From: Alphaproteobacteria bacterium
GTDB taxonomy: Bacteria > Pseudomonadota > Alphaproteobacteria > UBA9655
NCBI GenBank assembly: GCA_019749915.1
Contig: JAIEPE010000015.1
Location: forward strand, 55,029-119,028
Reading direction: 5' to 3'
Length of the DNA stretch: 64,000 bases
Both the position numbers and the translations under genes were made by a program. Shown here one piece after another: positions 1 to 8,907 of this stretch. How positions within the stretch are numbered: position 1 is the first letter of the stretch; each line of letters opens with the position of its first letter. A model generated the notes under the pieces. That model was given only the letters and a program-made list of their open reading frames with translations. It ran no database searches and was not told the DNA's origin.

Positions 1-519
1 GCAGAAGCTCAGTTAAAAAGTGCTCAAGAAAGCTTAAGTCTTGCGGAAGAAGGATTCCGCAAAGAGGATATTCAAGCGGGAAAAGCAGCTATGGAAGTCG
101 CCAAGGCTAAACTTGAATCCGCTAAAATCAATTTAATAGACACGGAAATATTTTCTCCTTCCGGTGGAATTATTCTTACCCGCGTGCGAGAGCCGGGAGC
201 GATCATTTCTCCCCAATCTATCATCTATACTCTTACGCTCCATAAGCCTGTTTGGATTCGTGCCTATGTTTCTGAAACTGACTTAGGCCACATCAAACCG
301 GGCATGGAGGCTTTAATTTACACGGATGCGGATCCTGAACATCCCTTTAAAGCTAAAATCGGATTTATCTCCCCCACGGCTGAGTTTACGCCCAAGACCG
401 TTGAAACGCCTGAACTGCGCACGGATTTAGTTTATCGTCTTCGACTCTATGTGGACGATCCAAAAGGGAAACTGCGACAAGGCATGCCTGTTACGGTAAA
501 ATTGGATGTCAAAGAATAA
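1..519 (+). CDS. HlyD-family membrane fusion protein, C-terminal part (YbhG-like)
   Basis: This is the periplasmic adaptor of an ABC exporter, linking the inner-membrane pump to the outer membrane. The frame is open from base 1, so the gene is cut by the window edge and its N-terminus is missing. The visible start is an Ala/Glu/Lys-rich coiled-coil hairpin. It is followed by a lipoyl/barrel region with the SPSGGIIL and REPGAIISP motifs, then a beta-barrel ending in RQGMPVTVKL, all typical of YbhG/HlyD proteins. It overlaps the next gene by 14 bases, so the two are translationally coupled in a ybhG-F-S-R-type operon. Substrate is unknown; in E. coli this pump type has been linked to drug and cation export. 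The first internal ATG (base 91) is not a real start. Confidence 0.9.
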   Translation, partial: AEAQLKSAQESLSLAEEGFRKEDIQAGKAAMEVAKAKLESAKINLIDTEIFSPSGGIILTRVREPGAIISPQSIIYTLTLHKPVWIRAYVSETDLGHIKPGMEALIYTDADPEHPFKAKIGFISPTAEFTPKTVETPELRTDLVYRLRLYVDDPKGKLRQGMPVTVKLDVKE

Positions 520-2068
520 AGACGCTATCCACATCACCTCTCTGGGTAAAACCTTTCCTGGTGCTAAAAAAGCCGCTCTTGACAATATTAATGCCGTGAT
601 TCGTCCAGGCATCATAACCGGATTAATTGGGCCCGATGGTGCAGGGAAGACAACCCTTCTAAGGCTTATGACAGGCCTTCTATTGCCAAGCTATGGTAAG
701 ATCAATGTTTTCGGATTGGATACGGTTCGAGATGCGGAGAAGCTCCATGATATCACAGGTTACATGCCTCAAAAATTTGGACTTTATGAAGATCTAACAG
801 TTATTGAAAATCTTGATCTTTATGCAGCCCTTCATGGAATTTCTGAGAAAGAAAAGCCTGAAGTTTTTAATAAAATGCTTCATTTTACCTCCCTCGGACC
901 TTTTACTACTCGGCTTGCGGGAAACTTATCAGGGGGAATGAAGCAAAAACTGGGCCTTGCTTGTTCTCTTTTAGGAAAGCCAAAGGCTCTCCTTTTAGAT
1001 GAACCCAGTGTGGGGGTGGATCCAGTTTCACGGCGGGAGTTGTGGAAGATGGTCAGTGATCTTGCAACAGAGGGGATATGCATTGTGTGGTCCACCTCCT
1101 ACCTCGATGAAGCCGATAAATGTAGTGAGATTTTTTTGTTAAATGAAGGAAAATTTCTTTTTTATGGGCCGCCAAAAGATTTAATAAAACAAGTGAATAA
1201 AGAGGGGAAAGAGGAGCTCGGATTTGAAGAGGCCTTCATTGAAATTCTTGGAGGAAGCCATAGAGGAGAATCGGTTTTAGCGAAACATATGTCATCAAAA
1301 ACAGTTAAGGACGTCCCGCCAATTCAAGCGAAAAATTTGACGAAAAAATTTGGTGACTTTACAGCGGCACGAGACATCTCTTTTACCATTAAACAAGGAG
1401 AAATTTTTGGGCTTTTAGGTCCCAACGGTGCGGGTAAATCGACTATTTTTAAGATGTTATGTGGACTCTTGCAGCCAACGGAAGGTCATGCTTTGGTTTC
1501 GGGCTATAGTTTAAAAACGGCGCCTTCAGAAGCGCGCTTACGTATTGGCTATATGGCCCAAAAATTTTCCCTATATAGTGATTTAAGTGTGAAAGAGAAT
1601 TTAAATTTTTTTTCAGGGGTCTATGGGCTTATGGGCCGTTATCGTCAGACACAAATGGAACAAATGATCTCTATTTTTGAGCTCACTCCCTACCTGGGAG
1701 AGAATGCAGGGCTGCTTCCCTTAGGCTTTAAACAAAGATTGGCTCTGGCTTGCTCCTTAATGCATGAGCCAGATGTTCTCTTTTTAGATGAACCCACCTC
1801 AGGGGTGGATCCTCTTGTACGAGAAGAATTTTGGAATCACATTCAGGGTATGGCTGCAAAGGGAGTCACAATCATGGTGACAACCCATTTTATGGAAGAA
1901 GCGGAGTATTGTGATCGTATTGCCCTAATTTATGGGGGAAGAAGTATTGCTTCAGAAACGCCGAAGGCATTGAAAGAAATGGTGAAATCAAAGGCATTGC
2001 CAAAACCAACTCTTGAAGATGCTTTTATTACCTTGATTGAACAATTTGATCAAAAGGGGAGCTTATGA
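506..2068 (+). CDS. ybhF: ABC transporter, tandem ATP-binding protein (YbhF-like)
   Basis: This 520-residue cytoplasmic protein has two complete ABC ATPase domains in one chain, so it can power the exporter as an internal dimer. Domain 1 has Walker A GPDGAGKTT near residue 43, signature LSGGMKQKL and Walker B ALLLDEPSVG. Domain 2 has Walker A GPNGAGKST near residue 305 and Walker B VLFLDEPTSG. Its signature is degenerate (LPLGFKQRL instead of LSGG), so the two ATP sites are probably unequal; I recall this form as common in YbhF/YhiH proteins. The start overlaps the adaptor gene by 14 bases and the stop overlaps the first permease by 4 bases. The fused architecture is the main reason for the YbhF name. 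Confidence 0.92.
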   Translation: MSKNKDAIHITSLGKTFPGAKKAALDNINAVIRPGIITGLIGPDGAGKTTLLRLMTGLLLPSYGKINVFGLDTVRDAEKLHDITGYMPQKFGLYEDLTVIENLDLYAALHGISEKEKPEVFNKMLHFTSLGPFTTRLAGNLSGGMKQKLGLACSLLGKPKALLLDEPSVGVDPVSRRELWKMVSDLATEGICIVWSTSYLDEADKCSEIFLLNEGKFLFYGPPKDLIKQVNKEGKEELGFEEAFIEILGGSHRGESVLAKHMSSKTVKDVPPIQAKNLTKKFGDFTAARDISFTIKQGEIFGLLGPNGAGKSTIFKMLCGLLQPTEGHALVSGYSLKTAPSEARLRIGYMAQKFSLYSDLSVKENLNFFSGVYGLMGRYRQTQMEQMISIFELTPYLGENAGLLPLGFKQRLALACSLMHEPDVLFLDEPTSGVDPLVREEFWNHIQGMAAKGVTIMVTTHFMEEAEYCDRIALIYGGRSIASETPKALKEMVKSKALPKPTLEDAFITLIEQFDQKGSL

Positions 2069-3189
2069 ACTATTTTTCCTTCTCCCGCTTTTGGGCTTAC
2101 TTTAAAAAAGAGGGAAAGCAAATCATGAGGGATCCCAGTACCTTTCTCATTGCCTTTGTTCTTCCTTTAATAATGATGTTTATTTTTGGCTATGGGGTGT
2201 CCTTGGATGCAGATAAAGTTCCCCTGGGACTTCTTTTGGAAGATACATCCCCCACAGCCAGAAGTCTTGAGAATGCGTTTCTGGGCACAACTTATTTTGA
2301 CGTGAAAACCAGCTATAATCGCTCGGCAATTGAGGAGGACCTTACGGGCGGTCGTGTTCGCGGTATTGTTGTTGTTTCCCAGGATTTTTCAAAAAATTTA
2401 CTCAATGGAGTCGAGACTCCTATACAGGTTTTGCTTGATGGGAGTGAGCCCAATACAGCACGGTTTGTTCTTAATTATGCTGAAGGGGTGGTAAATAATT
2501 GGGTGAAACAACAAAAGGATGAAGGAAAATCGTTCCTTACCCGTCCTCTTATTGCAGTGCCGCGTATTTGGTTTAATGACTCATTGGAAAGCCGCTATGT
2601 TTTGCTTCCCGGATCAATTGCTATCATTATGACCCTCATTGGAACTCTTCTCACGGCCCTCGTTGTGGCTCGTGAATGGGAAAGGGGCACAATGGAGGCT
2701 GTCATGGCCACTCCTCTTCGCATTTCTGAAATGCTGCTTGCCAAGCTAGTGCCGTATTATCTTCTCGGTATGTGTGCAATGATAATGTGTGTTTTTCTTA
2801 CTATCATCTTGTTTCAGGTTCCCTTCCGGGGATCTTATTTTATCCTATTTATCTCAACGTCCATATTTCTTCTTGCAGCCTTAGGTATTGGGCTTGTTGT
2901 GTCTTCCACGACACGTAATCAATTTGTCGCGAGTCAAATTGCAATTATTATTGGGTTTCTTCCAGCCTTTATGCTTTCAGGATTTATTTTTGAAATCAGT
3001 TCAATGCCTTGGATTATTCAGATGATGACCTATATTTTTCCCCCCAGGTATTTTGTCACTATTTTGCAGAGCAGTTTTTTAAGTGGAACGACATGGGCGC
3101 TTATTCTCCCGAGTCTTCTTGTGATGTTCCTCATTGCAAGCCTCTTTCTTGGGATCTCGGCGCTTAAAATGGTGAAGAGAATAGATTGA
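2065..3189 (+). CDS. ybhS: ABC-2 type exporter permease (YbhS-like)
   Basis: This 374-residue inner-membrane permease is one of two in the exporter. It has one N-terminal membrane segment (around residues 25-45), a long extracytoplasmic domain (residues 50-170) and a C-terminal block of about five helices, the layout of ABC2_membrane_3 permeases. The REWERGTMEAVMATP motif after the second helix is the conserved coupling element of this family. ATG overlaps the upstream stop (ATGA) and follows a GGGGAG ribosome-binding site. It pairs with the next gene, a diverged paralogue, to form a heterodimeric channel (inference from operon order). Confidence 0.92.
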   Translation: MNYFSFSRFWAYFKKEGKQIMRDPSTFLIAFVLPLIMMFIFGYGVSLDADKVPLGLLLEDTSPTARSLENAFLGTTYFDVKTSYNRSAIEEDLTGGRVRGIVVVSQDFSKNLLNGVETPIQVLLDGSEPNTARFVLNYAEGVVNNWVKQQKDEGKSFLTRPLIAVPRIWFNDSLESRYVLLPGSIAIIMTLIGTLLTALVVAREWERGTMEAVMATPLRISEMLLAKLVPYYLLGMCAMIMCVFLTIILFQVPFRGSYFILFISTSIFLLAALGIGLVVSSTTRNQFVASQIAIIIGFLPAFMLSGFIFEISSMPWIIQMMTYIFPPRYFVTILQSSFLSGTTWALILPSLLVMFLIASLFLGISALKMVKRID

Positions 3190-3190
3190 T

Positions 3191-4324
3191 ATGAAAAAGA
3201 AAATAAAAAATATCTGGTTACCAATTAGGACGCTTATTATTAAGGAAATTCTTGCCGTTTGGCGGGACAAAAAAAGTCGGATTACACTGGTTGTTCCACC
3301 GCTTATTCAATTGATCATTTTATCTCACGCGGCGACTTTAGACGTTAACAATATTTCTATTGGGATTTTTAACCAAGATAGCGGCTGGTATAGTCAAGAA
3401 CTCACCCAAAGGATAAAAGGCTCCCCTTATTTTAAGCATGTTTATGAGTATAAAAAACCGCAAAGTATAAGAGAGTCTATCGATAAACAAGAAGTGATCG
3501 TAGCCCTTCAACTTCAACCTAATTTTTCCAAACTTGTTGCTGGGGGGAACACTGCCCCTGTTCAAGTCATTTTGGATGGTCGAAAATCAAATGCCTCTCA
3601 AATTGTTTTTGGTTATCTTAACCTTATTTTCCAGTCCTATAATCAAGATATCTTAAAGGATCAAGGGATTGACATACCTGAGCCAATCACCATTCAATAC
3701 AGGTCATTTTTTAACCCCAATATTGAGTATATTTATTTTACAGTTCCTTCCTTAGTGGCTATTTTAAGTATGATTCTGGCTTTAATGGTAACAGCTATGT
3801 CCGTCTCTCGTGAGAGAGAAAACGGGACCTTTGATCAATTGCTGGTTTCTCCCCTTCAACCTTGGCAAATTCTGGTGGGAAAAATGATGCCTGCTATGGT
3901 AATCAGTATTGGTGAGAGTACGCTTTTGATGATTGCCGTGTTGCTCCTTTATAATATTCCTTTTAAAGGTTCTCTCATTCTACTTTATTTTAGCATGATT
4001 ATTTTTTTGTTTTCTATTGTGGGAATTGGCCTTTTTATCTCTTCCATTTGTAAAACCCAACAGCAATCTATTTTGGGAACCTTTGTTTTTATGACGCCCA
4101 CCATGCTTCTTTCCGGTTATGCAACGCCTATTGAAAATATGCCTCTCTGGCTTCAGCCAATCACAAACATCTTTCCCATTAAGCACTTCTTTATTATCAT
4201 TCGTGGTATTTTTTTAAAAGATATGCCTACCTTCGAGGTTTTAAGGTATAGTTGGCCCATGGTCCTTATTGCTCTTTTCACTCTGACCCTTGCGGGTTGG
4301 ATGTTTAAAAGGCGGTTAGAATAA
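3191..4324 (+). CDS. ybhR: ABC-2 type exporter permease (YbhR-like)
   Basis: This is the second 377-residue permease of the exporter, with the same topology as its neighbour: an N-terminal helix, a large periplasmic domain, then a C-terminal helix bundle. SRERENGTFDQLLVSP is its version of the cytoplasmic coupling motif. It starts one base after the previous stop and ends the operon. The last nine bases overlap the end of hemY on the other strand, leaving no room for a conventional terminator between the convergent genes. Confidence 0.92.
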   Translation: MKKKIKNIWLPIRTLIIKEILAVWRDKKSRITLVVPPLIQLIILSHAATLDVNNISIGIFNQDSGWYSQELTQRIKGSPYFKHVYEYKKPQSIRESIDKQEVIVALQLQPNFSKLVAGGNTAPVQVILDGRKSNASQIVFGYLNLIFQSYNQDILKDQGIDIPEPITIQYRSFFNPNIEYIYFTVPSLVAILSMILALMVTAMSVSRERENGTFDQLLVSPLQPWQILVGKMMPAMVISIGESTLLMIAVLLLYNIPFKGSLILLYFSMIIFLFSIVGIGLFISSICKTQQQSILGTFVFMTPTMLLSGYATPIENMPLWLQPITNIFPIKHFFIIIRGIFLKDMPTFEVLRYSWPMVLIALFTLTLAGWMFKRRLE

Positions 4325-5512
4325 AACAGGAGGGGTGTAACGTGGAGCTTGAAGGCCCTTTTCAAGCCACTCCATGGCTGCTTCCATATTTTGATGCTCA
4401 TGACTTTCTAAATGAGCCATCAGCTGATAAGCGATGGCTGTAGGATGTTTTTCTATAAGTTGTTTTAAAGCAGTTCGTGCTTCCCCCCAGAGTTTCGCTT
4501 TCAAAGCTGTTCGGGCTAATAGCAAGAGACTTTCTGGATTTTTTGGATTTTTCTTCACAAACTCTTTTGTTTTTTCAAAAGCAGCTCCTTCATTTTTAGG
4601 AGAGAGAATTTTTAAATAGAGATCTCCTAATTTTTGAGTGGGTGCTTGATCCCAAGTGATCTGCAGAATGCTCAAAGCTTGAGCATGATGGCCTTGTTCT
4701 TGGAGTAATTCTGCGAGCATTTCGGACACTTGAGTGAGGCTCGGATCTAAATAATGGGCTTGACGAAGGTAAGTTTCCTTTTGCTCTTGTGAAATTTTAG
4801 GTTGAAGAGCTTCCTGATATTCAATGTAGGCCAATTGTTTTTTGCTTTGATTCTTTGTGATATAGCCTAAATCGTCTAAACGGAGAGCTATTTTTTCAGC
4901 ATCAATAAACTTTTTCTGTTCACGTGCTAGGGCTAGAAAGTGCTTAAGAACCCAAGGAGAGGAGCTGAAATCTTTTTCAGCATGTTTTAAAAGATTATAA
5001 GCTCTATTGAAGTCGCCGCGCTTAAGAGCAGCACGTATCTGTCCTTTGAGTCCTAAAAAGAAAGTACCTGGTTGACCAATGAGGGCCATAAAACATTGTT
5101 CTGCTTCCAAGTGGTGTTTTGTTTTTTCGAAAATGTTTCCAGCAATCCAGAGAAAAAAAGGATTTTTTTCAAGTTTTTTTTTCATCTTTTGAGTTAGTTC
5201 AAGGGCCACATTAAAATTTTCAGCTTCGTAGGACATTAGAAGGTTTAACAATTCTGTTTCTACATTACTTTCCTGTGATTTTTTATGATGATTTGCCCAT
5301 TTTGAGGGAAGATTAATGAGCCACAAAATACTGTACCCTACAAGGAGAAGGATAGACATGAGAAAAATCAAAATGATAAAAGCTAAAATGGCGGAAAGTT
5401 GAATGTTATAACCAAACCATATTATTTCTAATGAGCCTGGATTTACAAGATAAACGATACCGAGAAATCCAAAGAAAATAGCTGTGACAATAAAAAAAAG
5501 AAGCCATTTCAT
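4316..5512 (-). CDS. hemY: HemY-like membrane-anchored TPR protein
   Basis: This 398-residue protein ends the heme operon. Two N-terminal hydrophobic segments (about residues 3-25 and 38-66) anchor it in the inner membrane, and the rest is helical repeats of TPR type. This is the HemY_N plus TPR arrangement found next to hemC/hemD in proteobacteria. Its molecular role is unsettled; it is not the protoporphyrinogen oxidase also called HemY in Bacillus. It begins five bases after the mitofilin-like gene ends, so it is co-transcribed. Position and topology make the assignment firm, function less so. Confidence 0.85.
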   Translation of the reverse strand: MKWLLFFIVTAIFFGFLGIVYLVNPGSLEIIWFGYNIQLSAILAFIILIFLMSILLLVGYSILWLINLPSKWANHHKKSQESNVETELLNLLMSYEAENFNVALELTQKMKKKLEKNPFFLWIAGNIFEKTKHHLEAEQCFMALIGQPGTFFLGLKGQIRAALKRGDFNRAYNLLKHAEKDFSSSPWVLKHFLALAREQKKFIDAEKIALRLDDLGYITKNQSKKQLAYIEYQEALQPKISQEQKETYLRQAHYLDPSLTQVSEMLAELLQEQGHHAQALSILQITWDQAPTQKLGDLYLKILSPKNEGAAFEKTKEFVKKNPKNPESLLLLARTALKAKLWGEARTALKQLIEKHPTAIAYQLMAHLESHEHQNMEAAMEWLEKGLQAPRYTPPVLF

Positions 5513-5517
5513 CCATT

Positions 5518-6210
5518 TTATCCTTGAGCGAGTTTTATCAGCAGATTTTTATAAAGTATTTCAACTTTGAATCGTTCTTGAACTGTTTTTATCCAAGATG
5601 AAAAATACTCCTTTTCGTCCGCGGGGAGTTTTTCAAATAAGTTCAAAACCTCGGAAATATTTTTTTCATATATAGCCTTTTCAATTTTTTGAGGGGAGCT
5701 TGTTTCTGAAGCCTTCTTTTTATCAATTTTTTTAATGCGTATAAGAGATTTTAAACGCTCCCAAAGAGATTTTGACTTAACAGGAGCGGAAGGCAAGGAA
5801 GATTGAAGTTCGGTATAGGTTGGGCAATTGGATATGGTGGAGAGCTCAAGGAGTAAATTGGTGGTATCTTCGTCAGAGTGCTTTTGAAGGTAGGTTTTAA
5901 AGATTGACAAGGGTATCCAACCCTCTAATACGCCTTCCAAAAGTTGGATAGTAATGAGTTGTTGAGGAGGTGCTGGAGCATTTGTTATGGCTGTATCCAT
6001 TTTTTCAAGGGGCTCAGGATTTTCAACTTTAGCTTTAACTTCTTGAAAATTTATTATTTCATCTTCTTTGTATTTTTTCCATAAAATAAAAATGGAAAGA
6101 AAAAGAAGAATAAACAAGAAAAAATAAGCCAGGTATCTTTTAGAGGACTTTAAGGTTTGGCTGAAACGCTGCCAAAACAAGCTCTTATAAGTTTTTTTAT
6201 TTTCCGTCAT
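5518..6210 (-). CDS. Mitofilin-like (COG4223-type) inner-membrane protein
   Basis: This 230-residue protein has a basic N-terminus, one membrane segment (about residues 27-46) and a charged, helical, mostly periplasmic remainder. In alphaproteobacteria the gene between hemD and hemY usually encodes a mitofilin-domain protein related to the mitochondrial MICOS subunit Mic60. Length is at the short end for that family and direct sequence similarity is not obvious by eye, so the call rests largely on gene order and topology. I place the start at the ATG at 6210, not the TTG one codon upstream. It overlaps the end of hemD by 14 bases. Confidence 0.6.
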   Translation of the reverse strand: MTENKKTYKSLFWQRFSQTLKSSKRYLAYFFLFILLFLSIFILWKKYKEDEIINFQEVKAKVENPEPLEKMDTAITNAPAPPQQLITIQLLEGVLEGWIPLSIFKTYLQKHSDEDTTNLLLELSTISNCPTYTELQSSLPSAPVKSKSLWERLKSLIRIKKIDKKKASETSSPQKIEKAIYEKNISEVLNLFEKLPADEKEYFSSWIKTVQERFKVEILYKNLLIKLAQG

Positions 6211-6904
6211 CAAAGTATCCTAGCATATTGTATGTTGAGGGATGAGGACTTATCCAAATTTCTTTCCAAAGAATTTTTTGTGCTTTTTCAGCTATATCAT
6301 AACTTAAACAGAGGGCTTTATTCAAGGCAATCTCCTTTTCAAGTTTTGAAACTTTGACAAGATTAACAAACAGTTCAGTTGTTCTAGGAGAAAAAAATAA
6401 CACATGAGATATTTTTTTATTAAAAAAATCAGTTATGAGAGAATTGGAGAAGTGCTCAATATCATTGACTTGATAAACAATCTGGCGCTGAGCTTTAAAA
6501 CCTAAGACTCTTAATTTGTGAACTATATCTCTTTTGATAATTTGGCCGGAGAGATAATATAAAACTCCTTTTTCTGGCTTGGCTTGTCGTGTCACGAGCT
6601 CTTGTAAGTCACGGCTGTTTCCGCTTGCATTGAATATGGTGATGAATCCTAACTGATGAGCAAGGGCTGCTGTTTGATCTCCCACGACGTAAAGCGGAAT
6701 TTTTTTAAGATGACTATAATCCTTTAGAGCGCGTAGTGCATTTTTGCTCGTGATGATCAGGGCTTGAGGATTCTCAAGTGGAGGAACGGTAAAAAACATA
6801 GGCTCAAAAAGTGGGTAACAAAGAACTTTTTTTCCAAGTGCTTCCAAATGTGAAGCGAGAGGAAGAGCATCTTCAAGGGCCCGAATTAAGAGAACGTGGG
6901 ACAT
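6197..6904 (-). CDS. hemD: Uroporphyrinogen-III synthase
   Basis: HemD closes and inverts ring D of hydroxymethylbilane to give uroporphyrinogen III, the branch point to heme. The 235-residue length fits the family. Family features visible are the N-terminal LLIRALEDALPLASHLEALG, the hinge segments ALIITSKNALRAL and PLYVVGDQTAALA, and the C-terminal HVLFFSPRTTELFV, which together outline the two-domain fold. Sequence conservation is naturally low in HemD, and the context (directly after hemC with a 19-base overlap) is strong support. Heme made here would feed the oxidase genes further along the window. Confidence 0.9.
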   Translation of the reverse strand: MSHVLLIRALEDALPLASHLEALGKKVLCYPLFEPMFFTVPPLENPQALIITSKNALRALKDYSHLKKIPLYVVGDQTAALAHQLGFITIFNASGNSRDLQELVTRQAKPEKGVLYYLSGQIIKRDIVHKLRVLGFKAQRQIVYQVNDIEHFSNSLITDFFNKKISHVLFFSPRTTELFVNLVKVSKLEKEIALNKALCLSYDIAEKAQKILWKEIWISPHPSTYNMLGYFDDGK

Positions 6905-7800
6905 ATGCCCTCTTTGAGAAGTATATTAGCCGCTTCACAGCCAATTTCTTTTGGGTGAGAAGCTAACCCTTTGTGAGTAACAAAACGCATGTTATGGCCA
7001 TTTAGATCGCTGATCATTCCCTTTAAAGTGAGAACTTCTTCTTCAAGAGTGGCGTAGGCAGCAATAGGAGTGCGACAAGAGCCATTGAGAGTTTTCATAA
7101 AGGCCCGTTCTGCTGAGACGGTTGTAAAAGTTACGGGATGGTTTATGGAGGAGAGAAGTTCGAGAAGATCAAAGTCCTTCTCGCGACATTGAATCCCAAT
7201 AGCTCCTTGAGCCACTGCGGGGAGGCAATCTTCCAGAGATAAAATTTGTGTTATTTCGTCCATTAATCCTAAGCGTTTAAGACCCGCAACAGCTAGGAGT
7301 GCTGCATCAACTTCTCCTGTTTTAATTTTTTCGATGCGTGTATTTACATTTCCTCTCAATGATATTGGGGTAACGTGAGGAAATTTATTCAATATATAGG
7401 CTTGGCGACGCAAGGAAGACGTTCCAAAGAGGGCACCTTTGGGTAAGATTTCGAGTGGGATCCGTCCTCGTGATATCAAGGCATCTCGCGGATCTTCTCG
7501 TTCAAGCATGGCTGGAAAGAGCAGGCCTTCTAGGCAGTCAACAGTGACATCCTTCATAGAATGAACAGCAAGGTCAATTTCTTTTTTCAGAAGAGCATGT
7601 TCGATTTCTTTTGTAAAAAGGGATTTGCCGCCTAAAGCAATAAGGCTTCTGTCCACAATGGTATCACCCGTGGTTTTGATAGGAACGATCTCAAGGTGTC
7701 CTTTGAGAAAGGGATGATGTTCTAAAAGCTTATCCATAACTTCTTGAGTTTGAATAAGGGCCAGAGGGCTTGCCCGTGTTCCGATACGAATACTTTTCAT
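6886..7800 (-). CDS. hemC: Porphobilinogen deaminase (hydroxymethylbilane synthase)
   Basis: HemC polymerises four porphobilinogens into hydroxymethylbilane. The 304-residue chain begins MKSIRIGTRASPLALIQTQ, the typical family start. It also has the VHSMKDV motif, the SLRGNVNTRI arginine loop and the GSCRTPIA segment whose Cys carries the dipyrromethane cofactor. The reading frame stays open upstream to 7929, but that extension would overlap tsaD on the other strand and does not look like HemC, so I choose the ATG at 7800. It heads the hemC-hemD-mitofilin-like-hemY operon, transcribed away from tsaD with only about 50 bases between the two starts. Confidence 0.95.
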   Translation of the reverse strand: MKSIRIGTRASPLALIQTQEVMDKLLEHHPFLKGHLEIVPIKTTGDTIVDRSLIALGGKSLFTKEIEHALLKKEIDLAVHSMKDVTVDCLEGLLFPAMLEREDPRDALISRGRIPLEILPKGALFGTSSLRRQAYILNKFPHVTPISLRGNVNTRIEKIKTGEVDAALLAVAGLKRLGLMDEITQILSLEDCLPAVAQGAIGIQCREKDFDLLELLSSINHPVTFTTVSAERAFMKTLNGSCRTPIAAYATLEEEVLTLKGMISDLNGHNMRFVTHKGLASHPKEIGCEAANILLKEGICPTFS

Positions 7801-7849
7801 AAGATGTGACTTTAAAGTGTTCTCTTTCTCTTGCCTAGAGGAGTTGTTT

Positions 7850-8902
7850 GTGGTTGAAAAAGGAATGATTTTTTTAGGTATTGAATCAAGTTGTGATGAA
7901 ACGGCCGCTTCTCTTGTCACTGAGAGCAAGCAAATCCTTTCGAATGTGATCTCTTCTCAATTTAAAGACCATAAACCTTTTGGCGGTGTAGTGCCTGAAA
8001 TTGCCGCGCGAGCTCACCTGGATCATATGGACTGGATTATAAATGCCGCTTTTAAAGAAGCAAATCTGACCTTGAATGACATTGATGGGGTTGCTGTTGC
8101 TGGGGGGCCCGGCCTTATCGGAGGTGTGATTGTGGGTGTTATGATGGCTAAAGGTTTGGCAATGGCTAAAAATTTGCCTTTCATCCCTGTAAATCACCTT
8201 GAGGCCCATGCCTTAACGGCGCGGTTGACCTATGAGATTCCTTTTCCCTATCTTTTGTTACTTGTCTCTGGAGGACACTGCCAGTTTCTGATCGTCGAAG
8301 ACGTTGGGAATTACACTTACTTGGGGGGGACTTTAGATGATGCCCTTGGGGAATGCTTGGACAAAACTGCAAGGCTTTTAGGGTATCCTTATCCGGGCGG
8401 GCCCACGATTGAGCGACTCGCTCTTCAAGGGAATTCTGATAGATTTAATTTTCCTAAGCCACTTAAAGGTCAAATGGGATGTGATTTTTCTTTTTCCGGA
8501 CTTAAAACTGCGGCCCGAAAGGTTATTCTTGAAGCAGATAAAACTTCTCCTCACTTTCATGAAGATTTTTGCGCGTCTTTTCAAAAGGCGATCGGAGTGA
8601 TTTTGGAAGATCGATTGAAACATGCTCTCCAAATGGCTCTTGAAAAAAGTCCCAAAATCACCACCCTCGTTATAGGAGGAGGGGTTGCAGCAAATCAATA
8701 TTTTAAGCACCGCTTGGCTTTATGTGCTGAAAGTTATGGTGTTTCGGTGATATCTCCTCCTATAAACCTTTGTACAGATAACGGAGCTATGATAGCGTGG
8801 GCTGGTATTGAAAGATTTAAAAGAAATTTGGATGGCACTCTATCCTTTGCACCGCGTCCACGGTGGCCACTCGAAGACTTAAAACTTAAAACAGGAGAGT
8901 AA
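7850..8902 (+). CDS. tsaD: tRNA N6-threonylcarbamoyladenosine transferase TsaD
   Basis: TsaD transfers the threonylcarbamoyl group to A37 of ANN-decoding tRNAs together with TsaB and TsaE. Visible are the opening FLGIESSCDET, the metal-binding NHLEAHAL, the nucleotide-binding LLVSGGHCQ and GGTLDDALGE, and the late VIGGGVAAN and CTDNGAMIAW motifs. For the start I favour GTG at 7850, six bases after a GAGGAG ribosome-binding site (7838-7843). ATG at 7865 is the alternative and is nearer to the usual N-terminus. Divergent from hemC and followed closely by gpsA, a common alphaproteobacterial order. Confidence 0.95.
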   Translation: MVEKGMIFLGIESSCDETAASLVTESKQILSNVISSQFKDHKPFGGVVPEIAARAHLDHMDWIINAAFKEANLTLNDIDGVAVAGGPGLIGGVIVGVMMAKGLAMAKNLPFIPVNHLEAHALTARLTYEIPFPYLLLLVSGGHCQFLIVEDVGNYTYLGGTLDDALGECLDKTARLLGYPYPGGPTIERLALQGNSDRFNFPKPLKGQMGCDFSFSGLKTAARKVILEADKTSPHFHEDFCASFQKAIGVILEDRLKHALQMALEKSPKITTLVIGGGVAANQYFKHRLALCAESYGVSVISPPINLCTDNGAMIAWAGIERFKRNLDGTLSFAPRPRWPLEDLKLKTGE

Positions 8903-8907
8903 ATAAA

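Noticed and set aside
7801..7929. N-terminal extension of HemC
   Set aside because: It overlaps the tsaD start region and does not resemble HemC; the ATG at 7800 gives the conserved N-terminus.
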